Source: Eledone cirrhosa (Eukaryota > Mollusca > Cephalopoda > Octopoda > Eledonidae). From it: a stretch of 64,000 nucleotides of DNA. This document shows, in pieces, positions 10,644 to 20,300 of the stretch. The position numbers were made by a program, and so were the translations under genes. How positions within the stretch are numbered: position 1 is the first letter of the stretch; the number at the start of each line of letters is the position of its first letter. The stretch lies in assembly GCA_964016885.1 (NCBI GenBank), contig OZ024748.1, forward strand, positions 36,616,798 to 36,680,797, in the 5' to 3' direction. A model generated the notes under the pieces. The model was not told where the DNA came from. It saw only the letters and a list, made by a program, of their open reading frames with translations, and ran no database searches.

Positions 10644-10702
10644 TATTTCTTTATTAGCCACAGGGGCACAAAAGAAGGGGAAAAATACAAAGGGGGAAGT
10701 TT
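10644..10702 (-). mobile_element. Very short LINE/SINE 3'-tail insertion (59 bp) with target-site duplication
   Basis: The same 3'-end sequence as the fragment at 11.5 kb (minus strand: CCCCTTCTTTTGTGCCCCTG, then TGGCTAATAAAG). It is flanked by a perfect 23-bp direct repeat (10621-10643 and 10703-10725), the expected target-site duplication of target-primed reverse transcription. Confidence 0.7.
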
Positions 10703-10849
10703 ACATACATACGTACACATAGATAGATAGGTAGATAGATAGATAGATAGATATATGACTCTATACCTGTATGTACATTCGAGATCCTGTGATCCTGTGA
10801 AAGAAACTCCAGAGTACCTGGACTCCCTATTTAGCCTTAATAAAATGAA

Positions 10850-11191
10850 CACACGCACACACACACATATATATATTTATATATATATATATTTATATAT
10901 ATATATATCTATATATATAGTTCAAAACGACAAATAAACAGACAAACGCAGGTGTCAATAGTACATAGTGTTATTAGTTTCACGCTTGGTGAGAATGGGG
11001 CAGGTTACGTGATATATATATATATATATATCACAGTAAAAAAGAGAATCAGTGTTGCGACGAATGGAATTTATTGGACATATTACAATCGTTTCTCTGG
11101 CGACCAGCTCGAGGCACGGTCGATGTGATGATCCAACCTGACTCTGAAAATCGCAAGGTCCTCAGATACGTCTTGATTCTACGAAGCAGAT

Positions 11192-11241
<50 letters not shown>
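10850..11241 (+). repeat. (AC)n/(TA)n microsatellites with about 160 bp of unassigned sequence
   Basis: (AC) and (TA) runs at 10850-10918, TA tracts at about 11011-11032 and 11197-11241. The sequence 11035-11195 is not microsatellite but no family is recognised. From 11242 to 11445 nothing is recognised. Confidence 0.7.
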
Positions 11242-11244
<3 letters not shown>

Positions 11245-11449
11245 CTGTTTGTATTTATCGTTGTTGTGGCTATACAGTATGGCCTCACATTCCAGGTCAA
11301 TTTATTAATAATGTCACAATTTCGTTACTTTGTGTTTACTCTGGACGAAAAATGTCTTAACCTTTCGCACCATCTTGTGTTTTGTGACCGCCTCAAACTA
11401 TTGCACTAGTATCTGCTCTACTACGGCTACTACTTCGATTTACACTATA

Positions 11450-11835
11450 GATAGATATATTTCTTTATTCTATAGATATAGATCGATAGATATGTTTCTT
11501 TATTAGCCACAGGGGCACACAAGAAGGGGACAAATACAAAGGGGGAAGTTTACATACATAAAAACGTGTAAAATATTATCACAAATGCAATTGAAAAATT
11601 AATCGATTTTCTCCAATAGGGGGAGACATTTCATATGTGTAACACACACCCCCGAAAAAATGTGCAACCCTCAACTCCAGGAGTACGAAGAGTTTGTACC
11701 CCTTTCCTCTCTTCCTCAACCTACAGGCTGATATAGAGAGAAGGCCCATTCACTCGGACCATTCTCGCCACGTTCACCCACCTTTCATAAAACTTGCTGG
11801 GGTACAGCATCTCTCTCTCTCCATCTTGATTCTTC
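11450..11835 (-). mobile_element. 5'-truncated Tx1-like LINE 3' end, antisense
   Basis: Read on the minus strand it encodes the last part of ORF2 (LYPSKFYERWVNVARM, matching the C-terminus of copies A and B), then a 3' UTR ending GCCCCTGTGGCTAATAAAG with an (ATCT)n-like tail lying in a GATA-rich stretch at 11446-11490. Only about 390 bp remain. It belongs to a family close to, but not the same as, copies A and B. Confidence 0.75.
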
Positions 11836-11842
11836 TTCAAAA

Positions 11843-11876
11843 GATAGATATGTTTCTTTATTAGCCACAGGGGCAC
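11843..11876 (-). mobile_element. 34-bp LINE/SINE tail insertion with 10-bp duplication
   Basis: This segment, GTGCCCCTGTGGCTAATAAA on the minus strand with a TATCTATC end, repeats the tail of the neighbouring LINE fragment. It is flanked by direct repeats TTCTTCAAAA at 11833-11842 and 11877-11886. It is inserted just upstream of the fragment at 11450-11835, in GATA-rich DNA. Confidence 0.6.
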
Positions 11877-12034
11877 TTCTTCAAAAGATAGATAGATAGA
11901 TAGAGTGAGAGAGAGTGGAGACTCTATACCTGTATGTACACGCCCGTCTATAGTTGGCAATAGTAGACCCAGAAAACAACAAGTAAGCCTTCCTTTTTAA
12001 CAAACCCATGAAATATTTTAATAAATGATGCTAA

Positions 12035-12385
12035 ATATATACAGATATATGTATATATATTTACGGGTATATATATGGAGATATGATATATGTATATATA
12101 TTTACGGGTGTATATATGCAGATATGATATATGTATATACATTTACGGGTATATATACAGATATGATATATATATAAACATTTACGGATATATATACAGA
12201 TATGATTTATGTATATACATTTACGGGTATATATACAGAATATGATATATATATATATACATTTACGGGTATATATACAGATATATGTATATACATTTAC
12301 GGGTATATATACGGAAATATACATATATATTTACGGGTGTATATACAGATATATGTATATATATTCACAGGTGTATATACATACA
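12035..12385 (+). repeat. AT-rich minisatellite, about 9-10 units of 29-40 bp
   Basis: Units built on ATTTACGGGTATATATACAG followed by a variable (AT)n spacer. Inverted reads give only repeat peptides, no gene. Confidence 0.85.
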
Positions 12386-12456
12386 CGGACTTCACTTTAT
12401 TTCTTTATATATAACCTACATATATATATATTTAGACAAACCTCCACACACTTGGA

Positions 12457-12720
12457 TCTGTGTGTGTGTGTGTGTGTGTGTGTCTTTGTGTGTGTTCACA
12501 GGTGTATGTGTGTGTTCACAGGTGTGTGTGTGTGTGTGTTCGCAGGTGTGTGTGTGTGTGTGTGTGTCTTTGTGTGAGTTCGCAGGTGTGTGTGTGTGTG
12601 TGTCTTTGTGTGTGCGTTCACAGGTGTGTGTGTGTGTGTCTTTGTGTGTGTGTTCGCAGGTGTGTGTGTGTGTGTTCACAGGTGTGTGTATGTGTCTTTG
12701 TGTGTGTTCGCAGGTGTGTA
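12457..12720 (+). repeat. Compound (TG)n minisatellite
   Basis: (TG)n blocks separated by TTCRCAGG and TCTTTGTGTG spacers, about ten variable units. No coding sense. Confidence 0.85.
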
Positions 12721-12893
12721 ACAGGTTTTCATGGCTACCTAGTGGTGATGTCAACAAGTCAGTAGGACCACATCTACTCCTAAACTATTCACTGTTCATG
12801 TTATTACTTTAATGTTTTAAGTTGCAGTTCCGCACCCTAGGCCTATTACCCGCTCCCCTACCCCCTCCCTTCCTCTAATTTATAGCATTTTCA

Positions 12894-13367
12894 ATCCTCT
12901 ACTTCCCCACACCCCCAGATCTTCCCTTCTCCACCCCTCCCTCTACTTCCCCATACCCCCAGATCTTCCCTTCTCTACCCCTCCCTCTACTTCCCCACAC
13001 CCCCAGATCTTCCCTTCTCTACCCCTCCCTCTACTCCCCATACCCCCAGATCTTCCCTTCTCTACCCCACCCTCTACATCCCCATAACCGCAGATCTTCC
13101 CTTCTCTACCCCTCCCTCTACTTCCCCATACCCCGGATCTTCCCTTCTCTACCCCACCCTCTACTTCCCCATACCCCAGATCTTCCCTTCTCTACCCCAC
13201 CCTCTACTTCCCCATACCCCAGATCTTCCCTTCTCTACCCCTACCTCTACTTCCCCATACCCCAGATCTTCCCTTATCTACCCCTCCCTCTACTTCCCCA
13301 TACCCCAGATCTTCCCTTCTCTACCCTACCTCTACTTCCCCATACCCCAGATCTTCCCTTCTCTAAC
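12894..13367 (+). repeat. 43-bp minisatellite, about 11 copies
   Basis: Units of 42-44 bp built around CTCTACTTCCCCATACCCCC and AGATCTTCCCTTCTCTACCC, pyrimidine-rich on the plus strand. It is unrelated to the 38-bp satellite. Confidence 0.9.
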
Positions 13368-13481
13368 CCTTTCCTCTTTTTTCTCATTACTTAATTTTGC
13401 TTTTATCTTTCTTTTTCCTATCTTTCTACGCATCAATGGCCTTAAAGCCAACTTTGTGTACCTTAAGTTATTTCCATTTAG

Positions 13482-14118
13482 TTCGGCCACAATGGCACGC
13501 AGCTGGACAACAATAGCCTGCTCATCGGCGCTTCCTTGGGGATTTGCTTCCGGAACTGCAAGCCACACCAATGTCGCTGTGGATCCACCGTGGACTCTTT
13601 CGGCCTCCACTCGCTTTCCTGTCGCCACAGTGCCGGCCGCCTTCCACACCATGCTGCCCTCAACGAGGTTATAAAGCATGGCTTGGACGCTGCAGGCTTC
13701 CCTTCCCAACTAGAGCCGGAGGGGCTGGACCAAGGGGACAGCAAAGGGCCAGATGGTATGGACATCTTCCAGTTCCGCGTCTGGGATGCCACTTGCACTG
13801 ACACTTTCTCCAGCCGCAACTTGGTGCAGTCTGTGACTAACCCAGGTTCTGCTGCACGTTGGGCTGAGGAGGCCAAACTCTCCAAATACAGATCGCTCTC
13901 CGTCAGGTTTGCGGTTATACCCTTGGCAGTGGAGACTTCTGGTGTCCTAGGGCTACCTCCCTACTCACCACCATAGGCGCTGAGCTGACCAGCCGCAGGT
14001 TTGAGCCTCGCGAGCTGGAATGACTCTTCCAGCGCCTTTCCCTTGACATCCTCCGGGGAAACGCCTTCTCCATTCTGTCCGCCGGGATTGTGGGGAGGCC
14101 ACCGATATGATTGACATG
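13482..14118 (+). pseudogene. Retroelement C-terminus with zinc motif and R2-like restriction-enzyme-like endonuclease signature, broken
   Basis: Reads GTQLDNNSLLIGASLGIC, then CRCGSTVDSFGLHSLSC (a C-x-C...H-x4-C zinc-type motif), HHAALNEVIKHGLDAAGF, then GPDG and VWDATCTDTF, then RSLSVRFAVIPLAVETSGVL. The order CCHC finger, basic/His segment, PD, then an acidic WD..D strand resembles the restriction-enzyme-like endonuclease domain of R2/R4/NeSL-type LINEs (family knowledge). A frameshift near 13,951 and TGA near 14,021 precede LFQRLSLDILRGNAFSIL; it ends at TGA near 14,118. The segment between PD and WD is short. No RT is present upstream; a 43-bp minisatellite lies there. The domain assignment is inference. 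Confidence 0.5.
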
Positions 14119-14334
14119 TCTTGTGAAGAGGCGCGACTTTGGTGATATTGTAGCATAACTAAAGGTAAATATCGTTGTTGTTGTTGTTGTTGGATCTCCG
14201 TTGGTTCTACTTGTGTGACTAACGGAACAGCTCGTTCCTGAAATTAACGTGCAAGTGCCCGAGCATTCGCTAGAAACGTGTAGCTTTAAGGTAGAATCAG
14301 TGTGACAGGGCTGGTCCCTTTCAATCACAGGTAC

Positions 14335-14475
14335 ATTTTCCGAGCTCAGTTGACTTCAGCAACGTGAAATGAAATAAAGTGTCTTGCTCAAGGACACAAC
14401 TCCCCGCCAGTAATCCAACTCACGACCTTACGATCGTGATCAGAACAGCATAACCACAGCGCTATGTTGCCTTCA
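14335..14475 (-). mobile_element. tRNA-derived SINE fragment, minus strand
   Basis: On the minus strand: GATCGTAAGGTCGTGAGTTG (box B-like region), then GTGTCCTTGAGCAAGACACT and TTATTTCATTTCACGTTGCT. This arrangement is widely shared by invertebrate tRNA-derived SINEs. Boundaries approximate. Confidence 0.6.
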
Positions 14476-14566
14476 CCAAGTCAATTACCTTCTTTGGAAT
14501 GTCCAAAGTTTTCATTTTATCTTTCCTGATACAAGTAATAAAACTAAATTAAATTTTCAAATATAC

Positions 14567-14775
14567 GTTGATAGACTTGTTAGAGCGTCGAATAATACAC
14601 CATGCAGTATGTGTTCTAACTCTTTAACTCTGAGTTCAAATCCTGCCAACATCATTCCGGAGTCGATAAATTAAAATACCAATAAACTATTGGGTTCATT
14701 TAATCAACTTTCTCATTTCCCCATATTTTCTGGTCGTATGCCTAAATTAGAAATCAATATTGTAATGACAAAAGG
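14567..14775 (+). mobile_element. Cephalopod-type tRNA-derived SINE, degraded
   Basis: tRNA-like head with box B GAGTTCAAATCCTGCC at about 14632, followed by the SINE body GGAGTCGATAAATTAAAATA and an AT-rich tail. The head is diverged. Confidence 0.65.
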
Positions 14776-15119
14776 AAGCAGGGAAAGAAAAGAAAGGTAT
14801 TCTTAATATATTGTCAGAGAGTATCGTTTGTGTGTGACAGACGGAGAGAAATTATTGTCTGACTCTGTATCTTCCTGGGTGACACAAAGCGATATATATA
14901 TGCATATAATGTTATCTGAAAGTCATTCTTCAAGAACAAAATCGTTGACCTACTTCTACGTGTGTGAGCAAGAACCATTGGTGTATGGCTACATGTAAAC
15001 TCCAGTGTGTTTATCACAAATCATGTTATGGATGTATCGTCTAGTCTCCTATATCGTTAAAAGTATTTATCACAAGATGTTGCAGTGTTATATATGTATA
15101 TTTATTTACTCACACACGC

Positions 15120-15120
<1 letters not shown>

Positions 15121-15199
<79 letters not shown>

Positions 15200-15562
15200 A
15201 AATATGTATGTATATATATATATCTATATCCAAAATTAAGATAAATTAAATGGATTTAATCTAAATCAAAATTATGGGTGTCATGCCAGAAAGACATGCG
15301 CCATATCACCCGGAAAATAAGCTCTAAGATTCTAACGGTCAGAGCATTTTATAATAACTAGAAATTGATTAACATATATATAAACATGAATAATCACAGG
15401 AGATAATTTTTACAAGTGTGTAACCACACATAGCTAGGTAGGTAACTAGTTACCTACCTAGCTATGTGTGGTTACACACTTGTAATTATTATGTATATAT
15501 ATTATGTATATATATATGTATACACACACACATACATACACTGTAACATCTTGTGATAAATA

Positions 15563-15642
<80 letters not shown>
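15121..15642 (+). repeat. (TG)n, (TA)n and (GA)n microsatellites around the 76-bp palindrome
   Basis: (TG)n at 15127-15195, (TA)n at 15564-15607, (GA)n at 15608-15641. From 15643 to 16170 nothing coding is seen; there is a short inverted pair AACTGTTTCA / TGAAACAGTT at 15937-15966 and a CAGTGGCGGACTGGG motif at 15973 that could be a transposon end. Confidence 0.75.
15410..15485. repeat. Perfect 76-bp palindrome, no loop
   Basis: Two 38-bp arms meet at AACT|AGTT (centre 15447/15448) with no mismatch; similarity continues past two mismatches to about 15403/15492. A weaker inverted pair surrounds it: AAGTATTTATCACAAGATGT at 15061-15080 and its reverse complement at 15546-15565, with TG/CA and TA repeats between. 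Confidence 0.9.
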
Positions 15643-15645
<3 letters not shown>

Positions 15646-16194
15646 ACACGGGTGTGTATGATTGTGTATAGAAGATTATATTAATAAGAGGAATTCCAAC
15701 TTTGTCTGATTTACTCGTTTTATTTACAATCCTTTAAAATTTATAATGGTATTAGAATGAAATAGTATGGTAGAATATTAAATGTTAAGTGTTAATTGAA
15801 CAAGTACTTTCATGCTTTCGCAATCTTCAGGTTCATAATGTGTGGTGACAATCAAGTTTGCAATTTTCAACTGTGGATATATATATATATATATCTTTAC
15901 AAAGGTTTATATAAAAAAGGCTTCTACATGACTAAAACTGTTTCAGTCATCAGGAATGAAACAGTTCTAATCAGTGGCGGACTGGGTCTAGAAATATTGG
16001 TTACCAGGAGACGAAGGGGGCCCACCTACATATAGAATGCTATCATTTAATTTTTATAATGAATAAATAACATTTTCGAAAAATACATAAGTGGAAACAA
16101 AACAGTGTAATCAAATTTTTGCGGAAAAATATCTTACCTTCTCCAATAAAAAATATGTATTTTGCGAAATCCAGAGACTTTCAATAATGACCAG

Positions 16195-16657
16195 AAGTCG
16201 ACCTTAAATATTACTAATAGCTCTAGGAAAGCCATGAATGACACCACATCTCCTTAACTTAGATTTTGAAAGTAGGTTTATAATTATCAATTTTCATTAT
16301 AATTTTGTAGCTGTCTCGGCGGCCTAGTTGGAGGAATCATAGACGGTGGTGATACTGGTCTGAAGTTCCTGGTTTGAAGATCCTGGTCGGGGGTAGGGTT
16401 CCCGGTAAACCTTTTCAGTATTTTCCTGTTGGTTGTAAAATAAAAACTGAAAAGGGTTACATGTACCTCTTGACCAGGATTGAACCCAAGGCCAGGATCT
16501 CCACCGTCTCTAGTACCTACCACTAGGCCACAGAGACAACTACGAAGATCATATGAAAATTCATACTTATAAACCTACTTTCAAAATTTTCAAAACAAAG
16601 TGTTGTGGTGTCGTTCATGTCTTTCTTAATGTTATTGCTCCTACTTAAGGTCGACTT
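16195..16657. mobile_element. Imperfect palindromic (foldback/MITE-like) element with tRNA-like arms
   Basis: The outer arms AAGTCGACCTTAA (16195-16207) and TTAAGGTCGACTT (16645-16657) are inverted. Further inward GAATGACACCACA pairs with the rc of TGTGGTGTCGTTC, TTTTGAAAGTAGGTTTATAA pairs with TTATAAACCTACTTTCAAAA, GGCCTAG is matched by CTAGGCC, and near the centre CCTTTTCAGTATTTT is matched by AAAAACTGAAAAGG. The centre is near 16,426. The minus strand of the right arm has box A-like TGGCCTAGTGG and box B-like GGGTTCAATCC about 40 bp apart, so the arms resemble a tRNA-derived SINE head in inverted duplicate. A 14-bp direct repeat GACTTTCAATAATG lies at 16176-16189 and 16653-16666. It sits about 170 bp upstream of the SLC3 start codon. 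Confidence 0.7.
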
Positions 16658-16674
16658 TCAATAATGGCATTTGG

Positions 16675-16800
16675 TCTTTCACACTCACAAACCGTGCGAT
16701 GGACTGGTGTCCTGTCTTGTCTCTTGTACTCTCAGTCGCTTCACGCCATGAAACCGGGATAAGTACCGGCCAAATGAGCCTTCTGGCTTAAGACAGACTT
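16675..16800 (+). repeat. Interspersed repeat fragment, SINE-like 3' part
   Basis: Contains GTGCGATGGACTGGTGTCCT, GTCTTGTCTCTTGTACTCTC and ATGAGCCTTCTGGCTTAAGA, which look like a family repeat often seen in cephalopod sequence. Assignment from memory; no head is recognised. It ends 30 bp before the SLC3 first coding exon. Confidence 0.4.
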
Positions 16801-16832
16801 TTTATATATATATATATACATATATTACAGCA

Positions 16833-17235
16833 ATGGTTAGGAAGTCGTTTAAACCCACGGTTCAACTGATATCAACGGTGCATTTAAATAACGAGACCCC
16901 GAAGCAAGAACCAACAGTAGCAGTGTCGCAGCCGAATGGCGAAAATACAGCAAGTACTTTCCTCGAGGACGACGACTTTGAATATATTGGATTAAGTTTA
17001 GAAGATGTCATACGTTTATCTGAAGAGAGAAAATGGCGGATTATGCGAAACCTCGTATTTTTTGCCACGTTTATCTTGATTCTCGCTCTCGTTATAACAG
17101 CAATTGTCTCGGCATTAGATCATCCAAGATGTAGGGCTCGGCCGAATGTAAACTGGTGGAATAAAGCCGTCTATTATAGGATCTATGTACCAATGTTTCA
17201 TGACAGCAATTCAGATTGTGTTGGTGATATCAAAG
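16833..17235 (+). CDS. SLC3A1/SLC3A2-like: SLC3-family amino-acid transporter heavy chain, first coding exon
   Basis: First coding exon (134 codons plus one base) of a heavy chain of heteromeric amino-acid transporters, the glycoprotein that carries an SLC7 light chain to the plasma membrane. Seen: a cytosolic N-terminus with an acidic stretch (LEDDDFEYIGLSLEDVIRLS, residues 44-63), one hydrophobic segment at about residues 74-95 (type II topology), then Cys100 in DHPRCRARP, placed like the membrane-proximal Cys that forms the disulphide to the light chain in 4F2hc and rBAT, then NWWNKAVYYRIYVPMFHDSN, the start of the alpha-amylase-like ectodomain. The start codon is in good context (cagcaATGg); attacag directly before it resembles a splice acceptor, so a 5' non-coding exon may exist upstream. 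The donor AAAG|GTAAGT gives phase 1. The family call is firm; 4F2hc versus rBAT is not resolved. Confidence 0.88.
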
Positions 17236-17254
17236 GTAAGTTACCTTCATTTCT

Positions 17255-17370
17255 TCTTCTTCTTCTTCTTCTTCTTCTTCTTCTTCTTCTTTTTTTTTTC
17301 TTTTTCTCCTTTTTCTTCTTTTTCTTCTTTTTCTTCTTTTTCTTCTTCATTATCTATCTATCTATCTATC
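17255..17370 (+). repeat. (CTT)n then (ATCT)5 microsatellite at the intron 1 start
   Basis: Pyrimidine-rich tract 20 bp after the exon 1 donor; its (ATCT) end (17351-17370) marks the 5' edge of LINE copy B. Confidence 0.9.
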
Positions 17371-20300
17371 AACAATTTAGTGAAAACCCAAGGGCCTAAC
17401 TTCACCCAGGCAGGGGAGGGATTTCCCCCACCCCAAAATGATTAAGGCCCCAGAGGACACATGTAAAACGCTAAAAAAACAACTTTAAAGAGGACGTGTC
17501 CCCCCCCCCCTGCGTCGGGCCCATTAACCGCGTCCTCCTAAAACATTTCCCCACCCCCTCCCCAAACACCCACACAACTCCAAACACCCAAACCACACAA
17601 CACATTGATGCTCCTACACTTCCACAAACCACCACCCCACCCAACAACCCATCCCCCACCCTCATGGAAATTGTGCAGCCCGATACCCGAGACGCAGAGA
17701 GGTAAGTGCCTTTTCTCTTCAGCACCAACATGGCTATGCTGAGAGTAGGTTGTCTAACTGCGCGTGGCCTGGGCTCAACTTGGAAGCAAGCAATGCTTCT
17801 AAATGACCTCAGGTCACAACGTATAGATGTGATGGTTATTTGCGAGGCCCGGATCAGCAACGTGCGACAGCTGGCCCCCACCTTTGACGACTTTGAGATG
17901 CACGCATCTCTCTGTCAGCCCGGAGGTGGGCGTGGGGTTGTCGTTCTGCTGCAAAAATATCTGGGTCTCGCAACACAGACGGTACATTTGGACCCGGAGG
18001 GTTGACTAGAGGTTCTGGACCTTGGCAGTGGTGAAGGCGGAGCGTTTAGGTTGGTAGCCGTCTACGGCCCTTTCGGGTCAACGCGGCCGGACTTCTTCCA
18101 TCGTCTTGAGACTTTTCTAGGGACGTCCCGCTCCTTTCTATTAGTGGGGGACTGGAATGGTATCCTAGATGCACGCTGGGACTACGTAGGGGCCTGTCCC
18201 GATAGAGAGGGATGTAACAGCCTCAAAGGGTTAATCGGCCGATTTGACCTGGCCGATAGATATCGACTAGATTTTCCGACTGCGCCAACCTGGACTTGGG
18301 CAAACCGCAGTGGATCATCTAGGTCGTACCTAGATAGGTTCTTAGTTAGAAATAAGGATAAGGACTTTTTAAGTTGTCCAAAAATGCTCATGGTTGGCTA
18401 TTCAGACCACAAGTTAGTGACCTGCATGGTCAACCTTGACAGAACGCATAGACAGGGACCCGGTTACTGGAAGCTCAAATTGTCCTTACCGGCAAGTAAG
18501 GCTTACAGGGACCGGATTAGCACTTTAGTTAAGGAGCGGTTGACGGGCGCCATCGTCAACAGCAGGTGGTGGAGATCTCTCAAAAGAGAGATTAGAGTAG
18601 TCCCTACAGAATTTAGTAAGGAGTTAGCCTCAAATAGAAATAAGAAGGAAAGGAGGTTGGTAGATAGTGTAGAAGAGGCAATTAGAAGCGGCGACGTGGC
18701 CAGAGTACTAACGTCGAGAACGGCCCTGGGCTAGTTCTTCGACGCGAAACAGGAAGGCTGCATCGTCCGAAGCAAAATACGTGCTCTAGGAAACGAAGGG
18801 ACCAAAGCTGTTAGCTGGGCCCGCGTGACAGAAGCCAAAAGAGGGAGTAGATCCACTATCCGGTCTTTGCGAGACCAGGATGGAGGGGTGATCCTTGAAC
18901 CTAAGCAGATGTGCGACGCTTTTCAAAAGCACTTTGCCAGATTGTTCGGAAGGGGCGGGGAACCGGTTGGGGAAATGGACTTCGGTCCATACCTCGACGG
19001 CCTGCCGCGTCTCTCGGACAGGGAGTCAAAGTCCTGCGAGGAGCCGATTTCAGCAGCTGAGATAGAGGACGTGCTGAGCCAATGCGGCAAACGCAAATCC
19101 CCGGGTTTCGATGGTCTTCAATACGAACTATATCTAGCTATGCCGGACTTGTTCCCCGATCACCTCGAGGCGGCCTACTGCAACTGGCAACAGAACGGGA
19201 GAATTCCCTGTGCTGTGACCAAGGGCGTAGTCACGCTAGTGAGGAAGGACGAGAACAAGGGAGACGATATAAATAATTTAAGGCCCATAACTCTGCTAAA
19301 TACAGAGTTACAGATTTTGGCCAAGGTGCTAGCAAAGAGGCTGGCGCTTGTCGTGGGCAACCCAGTGGGAGATGCGCAGACATGTGCTATCCCGTCCAGG
19401 TCCATCCACGACAACCTTCACCTCATGCGATACATCATAGAGAGGGTTGGGAACGAACCCGGCTTTGGTGGGGCCTTGATCAACTTGGATCAATCTAACG
19501 CGTTCGATAGGGTCGACCATGGTTACCTGGATGCGGTGCTAGCGGCGGCAGGCTTCGGACCCGTTTTCAGGGGCTGGATCACTGTCATGCACAGCAGCCG
19601 CATCTGCTCTAGGGTCAAGGTGAACGGCTACCTTTCGGAGCCGTTCGAAATCGCGCGGTCCATCCGACAAGGGTGCCCTCTCTCCTCCCTTCTGTATGTA
19701 ATGACTCTAGAGCCACTGCTGCGGAAGTTGGAGTTGTTGCAGGGCATCCCGTTGGTACCGGGATTGCGGAAAGCGGTGTCGGCCTACGCCGATGACGTAA
19801 CAGTAATGGTGTCGACGGCCTCGGAAATCGGGGCGATCGGCACCTTACTGGAGGAGTACGAAAGGTTTACAGGGGCTAAGCTGAACCGGGACAAGTCGAT
19901 CGGTCTGCAACTCGGCACGTGGAGGGACAAATCGATGCCCTCCGATGGCGTCGTCGGGCGCTGGACGGAGGGCCCGGTGAAGTTGCTCGGGGTTTGGTTC
20001 GGACCAGACCTCCAGGTGGAGAAGAACTGGGGTGAGGTAACGGGCAAGGTGTTTGCACTCGCCCAGAAGTGGGCCGAGTGCAAACTGTCCCTGAAAAGCT
20101 GGGCGGAGGTGGCGAACACTTATATAGCGTCCGTCATCTACTACCGCCTGACCGTTGTGCCTTGCCCAAGGGAAACGCTCGCCAAAATGGAGCGCGCACT
20201 CTTCCAATTCCTTTGGAAGAAGCGGTCTCCTATGGTGAGGTGATCCATCTGCTGTCAACACCCTTCGAAAGGAGGGCTGGGGATGCCGTGGCTGATGATG

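Noticed and set aside
12202..12812. Several long open frames with Cys/Val or Tyr/Ile repeats
   Set aside because: Translations of the AT-rich minisatellite and the (TG)n minisatellite.
13332..13885. Minus-strand open frames of 125-135 codons
   Set aside because: Shadows of the plus-strand retroelement fragment, which carries the recognisable zinc and PD/WD motifs.
16476..16541. Functional tRNA gene on the minus strand
   Set aside because: Box A and box B look-alikes are present, but no proper cloverleaf with anticodon stem is evident, and the sequence is part of a long palindromic repeat.
17185..17445. Phe/Ser-rich open frame at the end of SLC3 exon 1
   Set aside because: Read-through into the CTT repeat of intron 1 in a shifted frame; the donor at 17236 ends the exon.
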